A stretch of 17,493 nt of DNA, from the NCBI GenBank assembly GCA_017860375.1, contig JAGDMB010000013.1:1-17493 (forward strand), given 5' to 3'. Source of the stretch: Bacteroidota bacterium (GTDB lineage: Bacteria; Bacteroidota; Bacteroidia; Bacteroidales; UBA10428). Both the position numbers and the translations under genes were made by a program. A model generated the notes under the pieces. That model was not told the origin of the DNA. It made no database searches and saw only the letters and a program-made list of their open reading frames with translations. This document shows, piece after piece, positions 1 through 7,284 of the stretch; the stretch's first letter is position 1, and each line of letters begins with the position of its first letter.

Positions 1-70
1 GTTAGTTTTCATATATTAGTAGGTTTAGTTAATAATTAGTTTGTTTTTTTGTAGTTAGGGTTAAGGTTGG

Positions 71-100
71 GTGAGGATCGTCAGATCCTCACTTTTTTTT
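71..100 (+). terminator. Intrinsic terminator, plus strand
   Basis: A perfect 9-bp stem (71-79 with 84-92, GTGAGGATC/GATCCTCAC) encloses a 4-base loop and is followed directly by eight T residues (93-100). This is the textbook shape of a Rho-independent terminator reading rightward. It probably ends a transcript that enters from the left edge. Confidence 0.8.
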
Positions 101-189
101 AGTGGTACTCGGTTTTCAGGAGCCCACTGGCGAACTAAAAATTGTCAGCCGAACTTAGTGAAGCGATCTCATGAGCGAAGCGAATAATT

Positions 190-224
190 AATCCCGATAC
201 ACTTCAGTATCGGGATTGTTTTTA
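190..224 (+). terminator. Second terminator-like hairpin
   Basis: An 11-bp perfect stem (190-200 with 207-217) with a 6-base loop is followed by GTTTTTAT on the plus strand. It lies 16 nt beyond the stop codon of anmK, which is transcribed leftward. On that strand the hairpin is followed only by AATTATT, so it could act weakly in that direction as well and serve as a bidirectional terminator. Confidence 0.65.
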
Positions 225-232
225 TAGCCCGG

Positions 233-1297
233 TCACTGGCGATGGGAAAGAGTATGGGCATATACACAGCCTGAAGAGGAATCCATCCGGGCTCCCGTTA
301 CACTTGCCAGACAGTTTATTTCGTTCAATACCCCGAGGAAGGCAAAAATAAGGGCTTCCTTAAACTGAATCAGGAGATCCTCCGGAAGGACAAGGGTACA
401 TCGGGTGTTCTCCCTGATAAGGTCGAGCAGAAACCGGTTATAGGCCCCCCCTCCCGTTACCAGCACTTTTCTGGAAGAATCACCGGAAAGATTGGATGCA
501 ATTTGTCCTGCTGCATGGTGGTAAACCGTATGCAAAAGATCGGGGACAGGGTATGTTTCCGTGTCGAGATAGGGCAGGATATTCTTTTCCAGCCATTCCC
601 TACCGATGGATTTCGGAGGGGGTGACTGGTAGAAAGGATTGGCATTAAGGGCCTCAAGGACCTCATGGATTATCTTTCCCGAACGGCCTGCCTTTCCGTC
701 CCTGTCAAAAGGAAGCCCAAGCTTGCGGGAGAGAGGGTTTAACAGGCTGTTGACAGGACAGATATCATAGGCAATCCGCCGGTTGTTCTTCCGGAATGAA
801 ATATTGGCGAATCCACCCAGGTTGAGGCAAAAATCATAATTGCCAAACAGCATTTCATCTCCGGCTGGCACCAGTGGTGCTCCCTGGCCACCCAGCGCAA
901 CATCCAGCGACCGGAAATCACAAACCGTCGTGATCCCGCATTCTGCAGCCAGTGCAGCCCCGTCACCCATCTGAAAAGTAAGGCCCTGCGAAGGTGTATG
1001 AAAAATGGTATGACCGTGCGAAGCAACCAGATCAGGGCGGGTGGAATCCTTCAGGAAAACATGTACCTGTTCTCCCATATATCGGCCAAATTCTTTATGG
1101 AGCAGAAGAAAAGAATGGGCATCCAGGGTATGGGCCTGTTCAAGGCGGCGGAACCAGGGGTCGGGATAGGGAATAGTCGTGGCTTTTTCAACGGCATGGG
1201 TCCACTTTTTCCCGGAATGAGCAAAACGGCAAAGCGCCAGGTCCAGCCCGTCAAGGCTTGTTCCGGACATGATGCCCAGGGCATGATAGGTTTCCAT
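233..1297 (-). CDS. anmK: Anhydro-N-acetylmuramic acid kinase
   Basis: The 354-residue product matches AnmK, which phosphorylates and opens 1,6-anhydro-N-acetylmuramic acid with ATP to give MurNAc-6-phosphate in cytosolic peptidoglycan recycling. Visible family marks are the N-terminal GIMSGTSLDGLD (residues 8-19), HGHTIFH (94-100), MGDGAALA (110-117), the LGGQGAP loop (135-141), LNLGGFANIS (158-167) and the DICPVN segment, where Asp178 aligns with the catalytic aspartate of the family. A GTGGGAYN-type ATP-site motif lies near residue 280. The length is close to the usual 360-390. The ATG at 1297 puts the first family motif at residue 8, so the start is secure. It lies 27 nt downstream of the M23 peptidase gene on the same strand, so the two are probably co-transcribed and functionally linked through cell-wall turnover. 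Confidence 0.95.
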   Translation of the reverse strand: METYHALGIMSGTSLDGLDLALCRFAHSGKKWTHAVEKATTIPYPDPWFRRLEQAHTLDAHSFLLLHKEFGRYMGEQVHVFLKDSTRPDLVASHGHTIFHTPSQGLTFQMGDGAALAAECGITTVCDFRSLDVALGGQGAPLVPAGDEMLFGNYDFCLNLGGFANISFRKNNRRIAYDICPVNSLLNPLSRKLGLPFDRDGKAGRSGKIIHEVLEALNANPFYQSPPPKSIGREWLEKNILPYLDTETYPVPDLLHTVYHHAAGQIASNLSGDSSRKVLVTGGGAYNRFLLDLIRENTRCTLVLPEDLLIQFKEALIFAFLGVLNEINCLASVTGARMDSSSGCVYAHTLSHRQ

Positions 1298-1324
1298 TGA
1301 CTTCCCGGTTAGGTTCTGATTATT

Positions 1325-3058
1325 TTAATAAAGGAAAACACCTTTAAATTTAGACAAATTGTTCCGGTTATCCACGATGACCAGCTCGAGAGTATGTTCC
1401 TGGTTTTGAGACAGCATAGATGCATCAAGCCGGTAAAACAGGAGATTGTTCTTGAGGTCGTATTCAAACAAGGCCCATTTGCCATCGATGAATCCGTTAA
1501 AGGAATTAATCCCGGATAATGCATCCTTTATCTGAAAGGAGAGGAACTGATCTTTCGCGAACCTGCCTTTGTTCACAAAGGAGACCGGTATTATTTCCGG
1601 GGGTACGGTATCCACTGCCACGGCATAAGTGCCAAACGAACCGACCCGTGCGGTTATAAATCCCTTGTCAAAATCACCCCCCGCACTGGATATTTTGTTA
1701 TCCCTGCCAATCTGCACAAGAAGGGCTTTTGATCTCAATTCAGGGGGCAGATGATCCGGCCTGACAGAGATTATATAGGATGCCTTGAGGGGTGTCCCTT
1801 CATCATGAATCCGGTGCAGCGATGAATACAGGGTATCCGAAGCTTTCCCGGCTTTATAGGTGAATTCAATGCTAGTAAACAAGGCATTGGGTGGCACAAC
1901 CACTTTCAGTTCTCCGGTTTCAAAAACATTCAGGCTGTCGAAGTAAAACGTAGCCATCCGGTTGGAATCCGGTGGTATTTCCCCTGTCCCTTCGCCCGGT
2001 TCACTGATGACACTGAAATGCACAAAAGACTGATTCCCTGCGGCATCTTCGACACGAATAGCCACCGGGTGGAGGAGGGAATCGGTGAAACGGCAAATTC
2101 CGCGGTTGACGACACCGGAATAGATGTCCAGTGTATTGTTGGGGTCAAGGAATAGCTTTTGTATTTTCCGTTCGCTGAGGATCTTCTCCGCATAGTCAAT
2201 ATGGCTGTTCACCTGCGATGTCTTTTCAAACGATATACGGTCCAGCCTGAACGAACTGACCGGTTTGCCGTCGACCTGAAAGGAAACCAGCAGGGGACTG
2301 CAGATGTTTTCCCTGCCGTCAAGATAGTCGTATGTTTCAATTCCAAATCCGATATTTCCCCAAACCCGCACCGGATCGGAAAGGATTATCCGGTCACCGT
2401 TGCTGCTTTTAAGGGGAATTATGATCTTCACGGCCGAATCGGCAACCCGGGATTGCGGATCAAGCGAATATATCCCCAGGCAGGTTATCCGGGGTTTGCG
2501 GCTGTCGGCGACAGGGAATCCAAGGGTTAACACATTCAGGGGAATGTCCCCGTTGCTGTCCCTCATTTCAAAATGCAGGTGCGGCCCGAAGGAATAACCT
2601 GTATTTCCCGTGAGGGCAATGAACTGGCCCTGCTTAACCGGAAACATTCCGGATGCAGGATAAAGGTCAATCACGTATTTCCGCCTCCTGTACTGCTGGT
2701 CTTTGACATATTTTTCTACTTCGGGCAGAAACGAACTCAGGTGTCCGTATACGCTTGTATATCCATCAGGATGAGTCACATAAAGCGCTTTTCCGTACCC
2801 TCTCAAGGTCACGGCAATCCGCGAAATGGTTCCTTCTCTCACCGCATAGACCTTCGTGCCGGGATCCGCCAGCATGTCCGTACCCGAGTGAAAATGGGCT
2901 TCCCGTATCTCACCGTAATTGCTGGTCAGCCTGAGCGGGGTATCCAGTGGCGGTGAAAAAGGCCTGGCCGGCGAAGCCGGCTGGCTGAAAGAAGGAAGAC
3001 AGGCAACCATCAGGGTGAAAAAGATGCCGCATACGCAGTGAGGATGACCTTTAATCAT
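1325..3058 (-). CDS. Secreted M23-family metallopeptidase
   Basis: This predicted exported zinc endopeptidase of the M23 (LytM/lysostaphin-like) family should cleave peptide cross-links of peptidoglycan. From the chosen ATG at 3058 it has 577 residues. A basic and hydrophobic leader (about 1-27) could be a type I signal peptide, or a weak lipobox ending at Cys20. The peptidase domain covers about residues 45-175: HFHSGTD supplies His57 and Asp61, YGHL has His106, and GPHLHFE has His160 and His162, the full set of zinc and catalytic residues. An insertion rich in basic residues (about 117-128) separates the two halves. The remaining 400 residues look like beta-rich Ig-like domains without a recognised name. 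The open frame continues upstream to a TTG at 3136, but that extension has no signal-peptide character, so the ATG is preferred. anmK follows 27 nt downstream. Confidence 0.9.
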   Translation of the reverse strand: MIKGHPHCVCGIFFTLMVACLPSFSQPASPARPFSPPLDTPLRLTSNYGEIREAHFHSGTDMLADPGTKVYAVREGTISRIAVTLRGYGKALYVTHPDGYTSVYGHLSSFLPEVEKYVKDQQYRRRKYVIDLYPASGMFPVKQGQFIALTGNTGYSFGPHLHFEMRDSNGDIPLNVLTLGFPVADSRKPRITCLGIYSLDPQSRVADSAVKIIIPLKSSNGDRIILSDPVRVWGNIGFGIETYDYLDGRENICSPLLVSFQVDGKPVSSFRLDRISFEKTSQVNSHIDYAEKILSERKIQKLFLDPNNTLDIYSGVVNRGICRFTDSLLHPVAIRVEDAAGNQSFVHFSVISEPGEGTGEIPPDSNRMATFYFDSLNVFETGELKVVVPPNALFTSIEFTYKAGKASDTLYSSLHRIHDEGTPLKASYIISVRPDHLPPELRSKALLVQIGRDNKISSAGGDFDKGFITARVGSFGTYAVAVDTVPPEIIPVSFVNKGRFAKDQFLSFQIKDALSGINSFNGFIDGKWALFEYDLKNNLLFYRLDASMLSQNQEHTLELVIVDNRNNLSKFKGVFLY

Positions 3059-3090
3059 GGCGGATTTCAGAGGTTGTTTTTGCACAGGGG

Positions 3091-3123
3091 TAAAACTATA
3101 AACTTCCGGGTTTTTTATAGCAA
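3091..3123 (-). promoter_or_regulatory. Possible promoter of the M23-anmK unit
   Basis: Read on the minus strand, TTG (3121-3123) is followed after 22 bases by TAGTTTTA (3091-3098), one base away from the Bacteroidota -7 consensus TAnnTTTG. It lies 32 nt before the chosen ATG of the M23 peptidase gene and supports that start over the TTG at 3136. The match is imperfect, so this is a suggestion only. Confidence 0.35.
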
Positions 3124-3146
3124 TTTGAACCAACAAATTATTAAAT

Positions 3147-3180
3147 TTGTTTTAATTATTGAAAATACACATTATCTTTG
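3147..3180 (+). promoter_or_regulatory. Bacteroidota-type promoter for the zapA operon
   Basis: TATCTTTG (3173-3180) matches the Bacteroidota -7 element TAnnTTTG exactly. A TTG/TTTG (3146-3149) lies 23 bases upstream and can serve as the -33 element. The first start codon (3187) comes only 6 nt after the -7 box, so the transcript would have almost no leader. Confidence 0.7.
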
Positions 3181-3186
3181 TAAGCG

Positions 3187-3483
3187 ATGGACAGCAGTAA
3201 GGAAGATCTGGTAATAAACCTTAAAACGAGGATTCAAAAAATAATTGATTTATACGAAAACCAAAAAAAAATAAATATAGAATTAGAGAATAATAACCAG
3301 GAATTAAAAGAAAAGCTGATTCTGTTAGAAAATAAAGTAAGTGACGTAGAAGAAAAGTACGAAAATCTGAAGCTTGCAAGGGCCATTGTCTCTCCGGATG
3401 AAGAGGGAACCCATGAAGCCAGGATTAAAGTAAACAGAATTGTGCGGGAAATTGATAAATGTATTGCTCTTTTAAACCGATAG
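3187..3483 (+). CDS. Small coiled-coil protein upstream of zapA
   Basis: This 98-residue acidic and lysine-rich protein has no recognised enzymatic motif. Residues about 5-65 show a heptad-like pattern with many Glu, Lys, Asn and Leu residues, so most of the chain is predicted to be a coiled coil. The C-terminal third (about 66-98) is less repetitive and ends in IDKCIALLNR. It has no signal peptide or membrane segment. It is the first gene of a probable operon, 15 nt before zapA. From that position I infer a role in cell division or as a ZapA partner; the sequence itself does not prove this. No other in-frame Met exists, so the start is the ATG at 3187. Confidence 0.8.
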   Translation: MDSSKEDLVINLKTRIQKIIDLYENQKKINIELENNNQELKEKLILLENKVSDVEEKYENLKLARAIVSPDEEGTHEARIKVNRIVREIDKCIALLNR

Positions 3484-3498
3484 TATTTTTTTAAACTA

Positions 3499-3789
3499 AT
3501 GGATGAGAAGTTATCAATTAAGGTAAATATTGCTGACCGGTATTATCCATTAAAAATAGAAAGAAAAGACGAGGAAAAGATCCGAAAAGCAGCACGGCTG
3601 ATAAATGAAAAAGTCCTTCAGTATAAACAGCGTTATCTTGACAAGGATACGCAGGATTTTCTGGCCATGGCTGCACTTCAGTTTGTATCCAAAGTTCTTG
3701 AACTTGAAGAGCGGTTTGATACAGGTCCGATCGAACAGCAGGTGAAGGAACTTAGTAAGGAACTTGAAGAGTATATCCGAGGAGAGTAA
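3499..3789 (+). CDS. zapA: Cell division protein ZapA
   Basis: The 96-residue product fits the ZapA family, small cytosolic proteins that bundle FtsZ protofilaments at the Z-ring. The N-terminal half (SIKVNIADRYYPLKIERKDE) has the beta-strand pattern of the ZapA globular domain. The stretch KIRKAARLINEKVLQYKQRY and the following DFLAMAALQFVSKVLELEER are typical family segments. The C-terminus (about 62-96) forms the long helix used for tetramerisation. The ATG at 3499 follows the previous stop by 15 nt, and no separate promoter is visible. Confidence 0.9.
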   Translation: MDEKLSIKVNIADRYYPLKIERKDEEKIRKAARLINEKVLQYKQRYLDKDTQDFLAMAALQFVSKVLELEERFDTGPIEQQVKELSKELEEYIRGE

Positions 3790-3837
3790 TATACGTTCTT
3801 TAACATATACAAAAGCATAGCCCGCATAATTTCTTCT

Positions 3838-3992
3838 TGATGCTGTGAAACTCAACACTATTTAAATTGGAGTTTCGCTCGGTTCAATTCGAACAGGCCA
3901 TAATCCCGGCAATGCCGGGAATTCCGATTCATCGGGACAATGGAAGCTCAACCTGGACTGGCAACTCCACCCGTGTCACAATGGGGTTTTTT
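3838..3992 (+). ncRNA. ssrS: Structured RNA candidate, possibly 6S RNA
   Basis: The 253-nt gap between zapA and rny has no ORF of its own but holds nested pairing typical of a structured RNA. An outer stem is formed by GTG (3845-3847) and ACAC (3855-3858) with GTGTCAC (3973-3979). Next come TGGAGTT (3868-3874) with AACTCCA (3963-3969), GGTT (3881-3884) with AACC (3950-3953), and CCAT (3898-3901) with ATGG (3940-3943). The last encloses two hairpins, TCCCGGC/GCCGGGA (3904-3920) and CCGAT/ATCGG (3924-3935). A T-run (3986-3992) could end it. In Proteobacteria the 6S RNA gene ssrS also lies just downstream of zapA, and I believe 6S RNA occupies this site in Bacteroidales. The ends are approximate and the identity is inferred from position and folding. 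Confidence 0.5.
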
Positions 3993-4042
3993 CAACATTT
4001 GGAGAAATTTTTGCGGGTTTTTTTTTAATACAAATACACGAT

Positions 4043-5608
4043 ATGAAAACAATTATATTGGCTGCAATATTCAATCTGCCTGTGGTGCTGGCAGTTGTTA
4101 TAGCATTTCTGGCAGGAGGGACTTTGGCCTATTTCTTTTGGAATCTTGCACTGGCAAAGAAAAAGGAAAAAATAATCCGGGAGGCTGAAACCGAATCAGA
4201 AGTACTGAAAAAGGACAAAATCCTGCAGGCAAAAGAAAAATTTCTGCAGTTAAAAACGGAACATGAAAAGTATATCAACGAGAAGAACAGCAAGATAAAC
4301 TTTACGGAGTCCAAGCTGAGGCAGAAAGAAACCATGCTGTCGCAGAAGTGGGAAGAAACGCACCGGGCAAAAAGTGAAGTGGATGTCATCCGTGAGAATC
4401 TGAATTCACAACTGCTTCTTGTGGAGAAGAAAAAGGAAGAGATTGAACGGCTGCACAAACAGGAAATTGAGCAACTTGAAGCCATCTCGGGATTGTCTGC
4501 CGAGGAAGCAAAGAATCAGCTTGTGGAATCGCTCAGGGAGGAAGCCAAAAGTCAGGCCATATCCTTTGTGAACGAGATCATGGATGAAGCCAAAATGACC
4601 GCAAACCGTGAGGCAAAAAAGATAGTCGTTGAAACTATCCAGCGTGTGGCCTCGGAAACAGCCATTGAAAATTCGGTGACGGTTTTCAATATTGAAAGCG
4701 ATGAAATAAAGGGACGGATTATCGGACGCGAGGGAAGAAATATCCGTGCCCTTGAAGCAGCAACCGGCGTGGAGATTGTGGTGGACGATACACCCGAAGC
4801 CATTATTCTGTCGGCATTTGATCCGGTGCGGCGCGAGATTGCGCGCCTTGCCCTGCATCAGCTGGTCACCGATGGCCGCATTCACCCCGCGCGTATCGAA
4901 GAAGTGGTGGATAAGGTGAAAAAACAGGTAGAGGAGGAAATTGTGGAATTGGGAAAAAGAACCACCATTGACCTGGGTATTCACGGAATGCATCCTGAAC
5001 TGGTGCGGCTTGTGGGTAAGATGAAATACCGTTCTTCATACGGACAGAATCTTTTGCAGCATTCACGTGAAGTGGCCAACCTGAGTGCCATAATGGCATC
5101 GGAACTGGGATTGAATCCGAAAATTGCCAAACGTGCCGGTTTGTTGCACGATATCGGGAAAGTACCGGATGATGAACCCGAAATTCCGCATGCGGTTTTC
5201 GGCATGAAACTGGCAGAAAAGTACAAGGAAAAGCCGGAAATATCCAATGCAATTGGCTCTCATCATGATGAGGTGGAGATGACCAGCCTTTTTGCTCCTA
5301 TCGTGCAGGTGTGCGATGCCATTTCAGGTGCAAGGCCCGGCGCCCGCCGAGAGGTAGTGGAATCCTATATTAAAAGGCTTAAGGACCTTGAAGCCCTTGC
5401 CCTTTCTTATCCGGGTGTTATGAAAACCTATGCCATACAGGCCGGCAGAGAACTCAGGGTCATCGTGGGGAGCGACAAGGTTACCGATAAGGAAGCCGAT
5501 AGCCTGGCATTTGAAATTGCCAAGAAAATACAGGATGAGATGACCTATCCGGGTCAGGTGAAAATTACCGTGATCCGTGAAACGAGGGCTGTTAGCTACG
5601 CGAAGTAG
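4043..5608 (+). CDS. rny: Ribonuclease Y
   Basis: This 521-residue protein is RNase Y, a membrane-anchored endoribonuclease that starts mRNA decay. The domains are complete and in the usual order: an N-terminal membrane segment (about 5-35), a long charged coiled coil (about 36-205), a KH RNA-binding domain with the GRIIGREGRN loop (224-233), and an HD phosphohydrolase domain. The latter shows His340 in LLQHSREVA, the HD pair His369-Asp370 in AGLLHDIGK, and the SHHDEVE segment (406-412). The length matches the family norm of about 510-525. The ATG at 4043 puts the membrane segment at the very N-terminus. It lies 253 nt after zapA, with the RNA candidate in between. Confidence 0.96.
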   Translation: MKTIILAAIFNLPVVLAVVIAFLAGGTLAYFFWNLALAKKKEKIIREAETESEVLKKDKILQAKEKFLQLKTEHEKYINEKNSKINFTESKLRQKETMLSQKWEETHRAKSEVDVIRENLNSQLLLVEKKKEEIERLHKQEIEQLEAISGLSAEEAKNQLVESLREEAKSQAISFVNEIMDEAKMTANREAKKIVVETIQRVASETAIENSVTVFNIESDEIKGRIIGREGRNIRALEAATGVEIVVDDTPEAIILSAFDPVRREIARLALHQLVTDGRIHPARIEEVVDKVKKQVEEEIVELGKRTTIDLGIHGMHPELVRLVGKMKYRSSYGQNLLQHSREVANLSAIMASELGLNPKIAKRAGLLHDIGKVPDDEPEIPHAVFGMKLAEKYKEKPEISNAIGSHHDEVEMTSLFAPIVQVCDAISGARPGARREVVESYIKRLKDLEALALSYPGVMKTYAIQAGRELRVIVGSDKVTDKEADSLAFEIAKKIQDEMTYPGQVKITVIRETRAVSYAK

Positions 5609-5658
5609 CGGTAAACGGTAAGAGGTAAGAGGTAAGAGGTAAGAGGCCATTTGCCGCT
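5607..5658. repeat. GGTAAGA heptamer array in an inverted repeat
   Basis: Four exact copies of the 7-base unit GGTAAGA run from 5617 to 5644 with two extra bases of a fifth. A variant copy, GGTAAAC, precedes them. The array is bounded by AGCGGTAAA (5607-5615) and TTTGCCGCT (5650-5658), which can pair with one mismatch and would place the array in a hairpin loop. It fills the 55-nt gap between the convergent rny and SirB1-type genes and overlaps the last two bases of the rny stop codon. Confidence 0.85.
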
Positions 5659-5663
5659 TGAAA

Positions 5664-6530
5664 TCATTCACTGACGACGGCAAGCAATTCCTTCAATCCG
5701 GAGATCTTCTCAGGAGCACCCAGTTTTTCGTATGAAAGAATGAGGTTATTGATGAGCCGGATGATGATATCGCGGTTTGAGCAGGGGATATAAAAGGTTT
5801 TCTGAGGCTTTAATTGCTGCTGGGTAATGAAATAATCAATTTCCCTTCGGCCCAGAACGGCCCCTTTGTTATAAGGATTGATATAAAAAAGAATATCTTC
5901 TTCTTCGTTTTCGGAATCCTGCTGCCGGTACTCATTTTTGTAGGCAAGAATGAAATTTTTAGGAAGATTAACCCCATATACCGGTAATCCCAGTTTATAG
6001 GCAACGGAAAGGTAAATGATGGCCAGGGATATCGGATTCCCTTTGCGGGTTTCAATTACCTTATTGAGATAACAATTTTGCGGCGCATAAAAATCAGCAG
6101 AATTCCGGCTATAGCGGTGCAAATCAAAGATGATGTAATTCAGAATCCTTATTTTTTCGAGTGCGGTAAGATTATTGTTGATTTCCAGCCAGATATCTTT
6201 TCGGATGGCCTCAATTTCCTGGTTGATTTTTTCAAAGCTGATGTCGGGGTATTGAAACTGCGCCAGGAAGTAAGCGCCTTCAAGGATGTATTCCGCACCG
6301 GTATTTATCCAGCGGACAAGGTTCTCACGCGATGCAGTGAATTGAATTTTCTGAATAATGGCTTCCAGCCTTTCCTGGAGCTTCTCATCCAGGGTGCTTT
6401 CCCAGGCTCTTTCAAGTTCCGGCAATGCCTCCGGACCCCTCTTCAATAAGGTGTCCGAAATCATATTCACGACTTCTTTGTCGGAGTCGTCAAGCAAGGC
6501 AATAATTGCTTTCAGTTCTTTCGGATCCAT
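5664..6530 (-). CDS. SirB1/transglutaminase-like family protein
   Basis: The 288-residue soluble protein resembles the SirB1 (YchA) group with a transglutaminase-like fold. Residues about 1-65 look like a short alpha-helical HEAT-type repeat. The SirB1 core covers about 70-235, with FYAPQNCYLNKVIETRKGNPISL-type sequence (147-168) followed by GLPVYGVNLPKNFILAY (181-197). Many relatives have Ser where this protein has Cys153, and His where it has Asn192, so a thiol-protease-like active site should not be assumed. The C-terminal segment (about 235-288) is helical and resembles the TPR-like tail of the family. The biochemical role is unknown. It is a single gene convergent with rny, and the ATG at 6530 gives a normal family N-terminus. 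Confidence 0.8.
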   Translation of the reverse strand: MDPKELKAIIALLDDSDKEVVNMISDTLLKRGPEALPELERAWESTLDEKLQERLEAIIQKIQFTASRENLVRWINTGAEYILEGAYFLAQFQYPDISFEKINQEIEAIRKDIWLEINNNLTALEKIRILNYIIFDLHRYSRNSADFYAPQNCYLNKVIETRKGNPISLAIIYLSVAYKLGLPVYGVNLPKNFILAYKNEYRQQDSENEEEDILFYINPYNKGAVLGRREIDYFITQQQLKPQKTFYIPCSNRDIIIRLINNLILSYEKLGAPEKISGLKELLAVVSE

Positions 6531-6778
6531 GCCAAAGGTTGAAATGAAAATTGATCTCTCTGTGGTAAAGGTACTAAATCCATAATGAAACCGGATGCCC
6601 GCGATCTATTTTGTTGTCTTCAGCCTGCCCCGTGTCGGAATACCGATCTTCGGCGACCGAAACGGACGGTGACCTGAATGAACAAAAATAATGCTATTTT
6701 CAGCGCGGATTCTAAGAAATTTATTAACAAGTTTTTCATAAAACCATCCGAATCCTCTGCCGGAAACAAGTAAAGTTT

Positions 6779-6786
6779 TATCTTTG
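6779..6786 (+). promoter_or_regulatory. -7 promoter element before the DUF4293 gene
   Basis: TATCTTTG matches the Bacteroidota -7 consensus exactly and lies 16 nt before the ATG at 6803. No clear TTG is seen at the expected -33 distance, so only the -7 box is called. It favours 6803 as the real start. Confidence 0.6.
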
Positions 6787-6802
6787 TGGAAAATAATGCA
6801 AA

Positions 6803-7273
6803 ATGATCCAGCGGATACAGTCGGTTTATCTCTTTCTGGTGACGGTTCTGATGTCATGGATGGTATTTCTTCCCCTGGCATCACTTGCCCTGCGTGATGG
6901 TCAAACGGTAGTTTTATACAGTTACGGGGTAAACAAGTACATTACCCATGAAAATGCGGAAATGATAATCCGCACACTGCCTGTTCTTTTGTTGATATGC
7001 ATAACCGGAGTCATCAGTTTTGTGAATATTTTTCAGTTCAGGCGCAGGGTCATCCAGATGCGGATCTGTCTGGTGAATATATTGCTTTTGGCGATTCTTC
7101 TTTTGCTGATTTTGCTTTATTATCATATAGCAAAAAGGGATCTTCCGGTAGAAGCCCATGCTTTTAAATTGCCTGGAATTTTCCCGGTTGTAGGGATAGT
7201 GTTAACCTTTCTGGCGTATCGAAACATCCATGAAGATGAAATCCTGGTGCAATCGTATGAACATCTGCGCTGA
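6803..7273 (+). CDS. DUF4293 family membrane protein
   Basis: The 156-residue protein matches DUF4293, a small integral membrane family largely restricted to Bacteroidota. It starts with the characteristic MIQRIQSVYL and has four predicted membrane helices at about 7-29, 57-80, 85-108 and 122-142. It ends in a short cytosolic tail with the family-like pattern AYRNIHEDEILVQSYEHLR. A polar segment of about 25 residues follows the first helix. No catalytic motif is visible and the function is unknown. It stands alone on the plus strand, with its own -7 promoter box, and its stop lies 3 nt from the convergent pyrI stop. Confidence 0.85.
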   Translation: MIQRIQSVYLFLVTVLMSWMVFLPLASLALRDGQTVVLYSYGVNKYITHENAEMIIRTLPVLLLICITGVISFVNIFQFRRRVIQMRICLVNILLLAILLLLILLYYHIAKRDLPVEAHAFKLPGIFPVVGIVLTFLAYRNIHEDEILVQSYEHLR

Positions 7274-7284
7274 TCTTCAGATCA
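7271..7284. repeat. Small palindrome over two convergent stop codons
   Basis: TGATCT (7271-7276) and AGATCA (7279-7284) form a 6-bp inverted repeat with a 2-base spacer. It contains the TGA of the DUF4293 gene and the TGA of pyrI on opposite strands. No T-run follows on either strand, so it is not a convincing intrinsic terminator. Confidence 0.5.

Larger units (their letters stand above)
1..232. other. Non-coding left-edge segment
   Basis: I see no supportable gene in this stretch. It begins AT-rich and holds two inverted repeats, each followed by a T-run on the plus strand (listed separately). The first probably closes a plus-strand gene lying to the left of the window. Between them the sequence has the loosely repeated word GAAGCGA. 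A 13-base word at 121-133 (AGCCCACTGGCGA) recurs with a 4-base difference at 226-242, overlapping the last codons of the neighbouring minus-strand gene. No Bacteroidota-type promoter was recognised here. Confidence 0.6.

Noticed and set aside
1369..1377. A TTATCCACG near-match to a DnaA box
   Set aside because: It is a single copy inside the M23 peptidase coding sequence, with no cluster around it.
3059..3136. TTG start at 3136 for the M23 peptidase gene
   Set aside because: The extra 26 residues lack signal-peptide character, while the ATG at 3058 gives one immediately.
4406..4993. A 195-codon minus-strand frame inside rny
   Set aside because: It is an antisense shadow of an intact, well-recognised gene, with His/Phe-rich random composition.
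6606..6884. A 92-codon minus-strand frame across the 6531-6802 gap
   Set aside because: It overlaps the start of the DUF4293 gene on the opposite strand and has no recognisable domain. The gap is better explained as a divergent promoter region.
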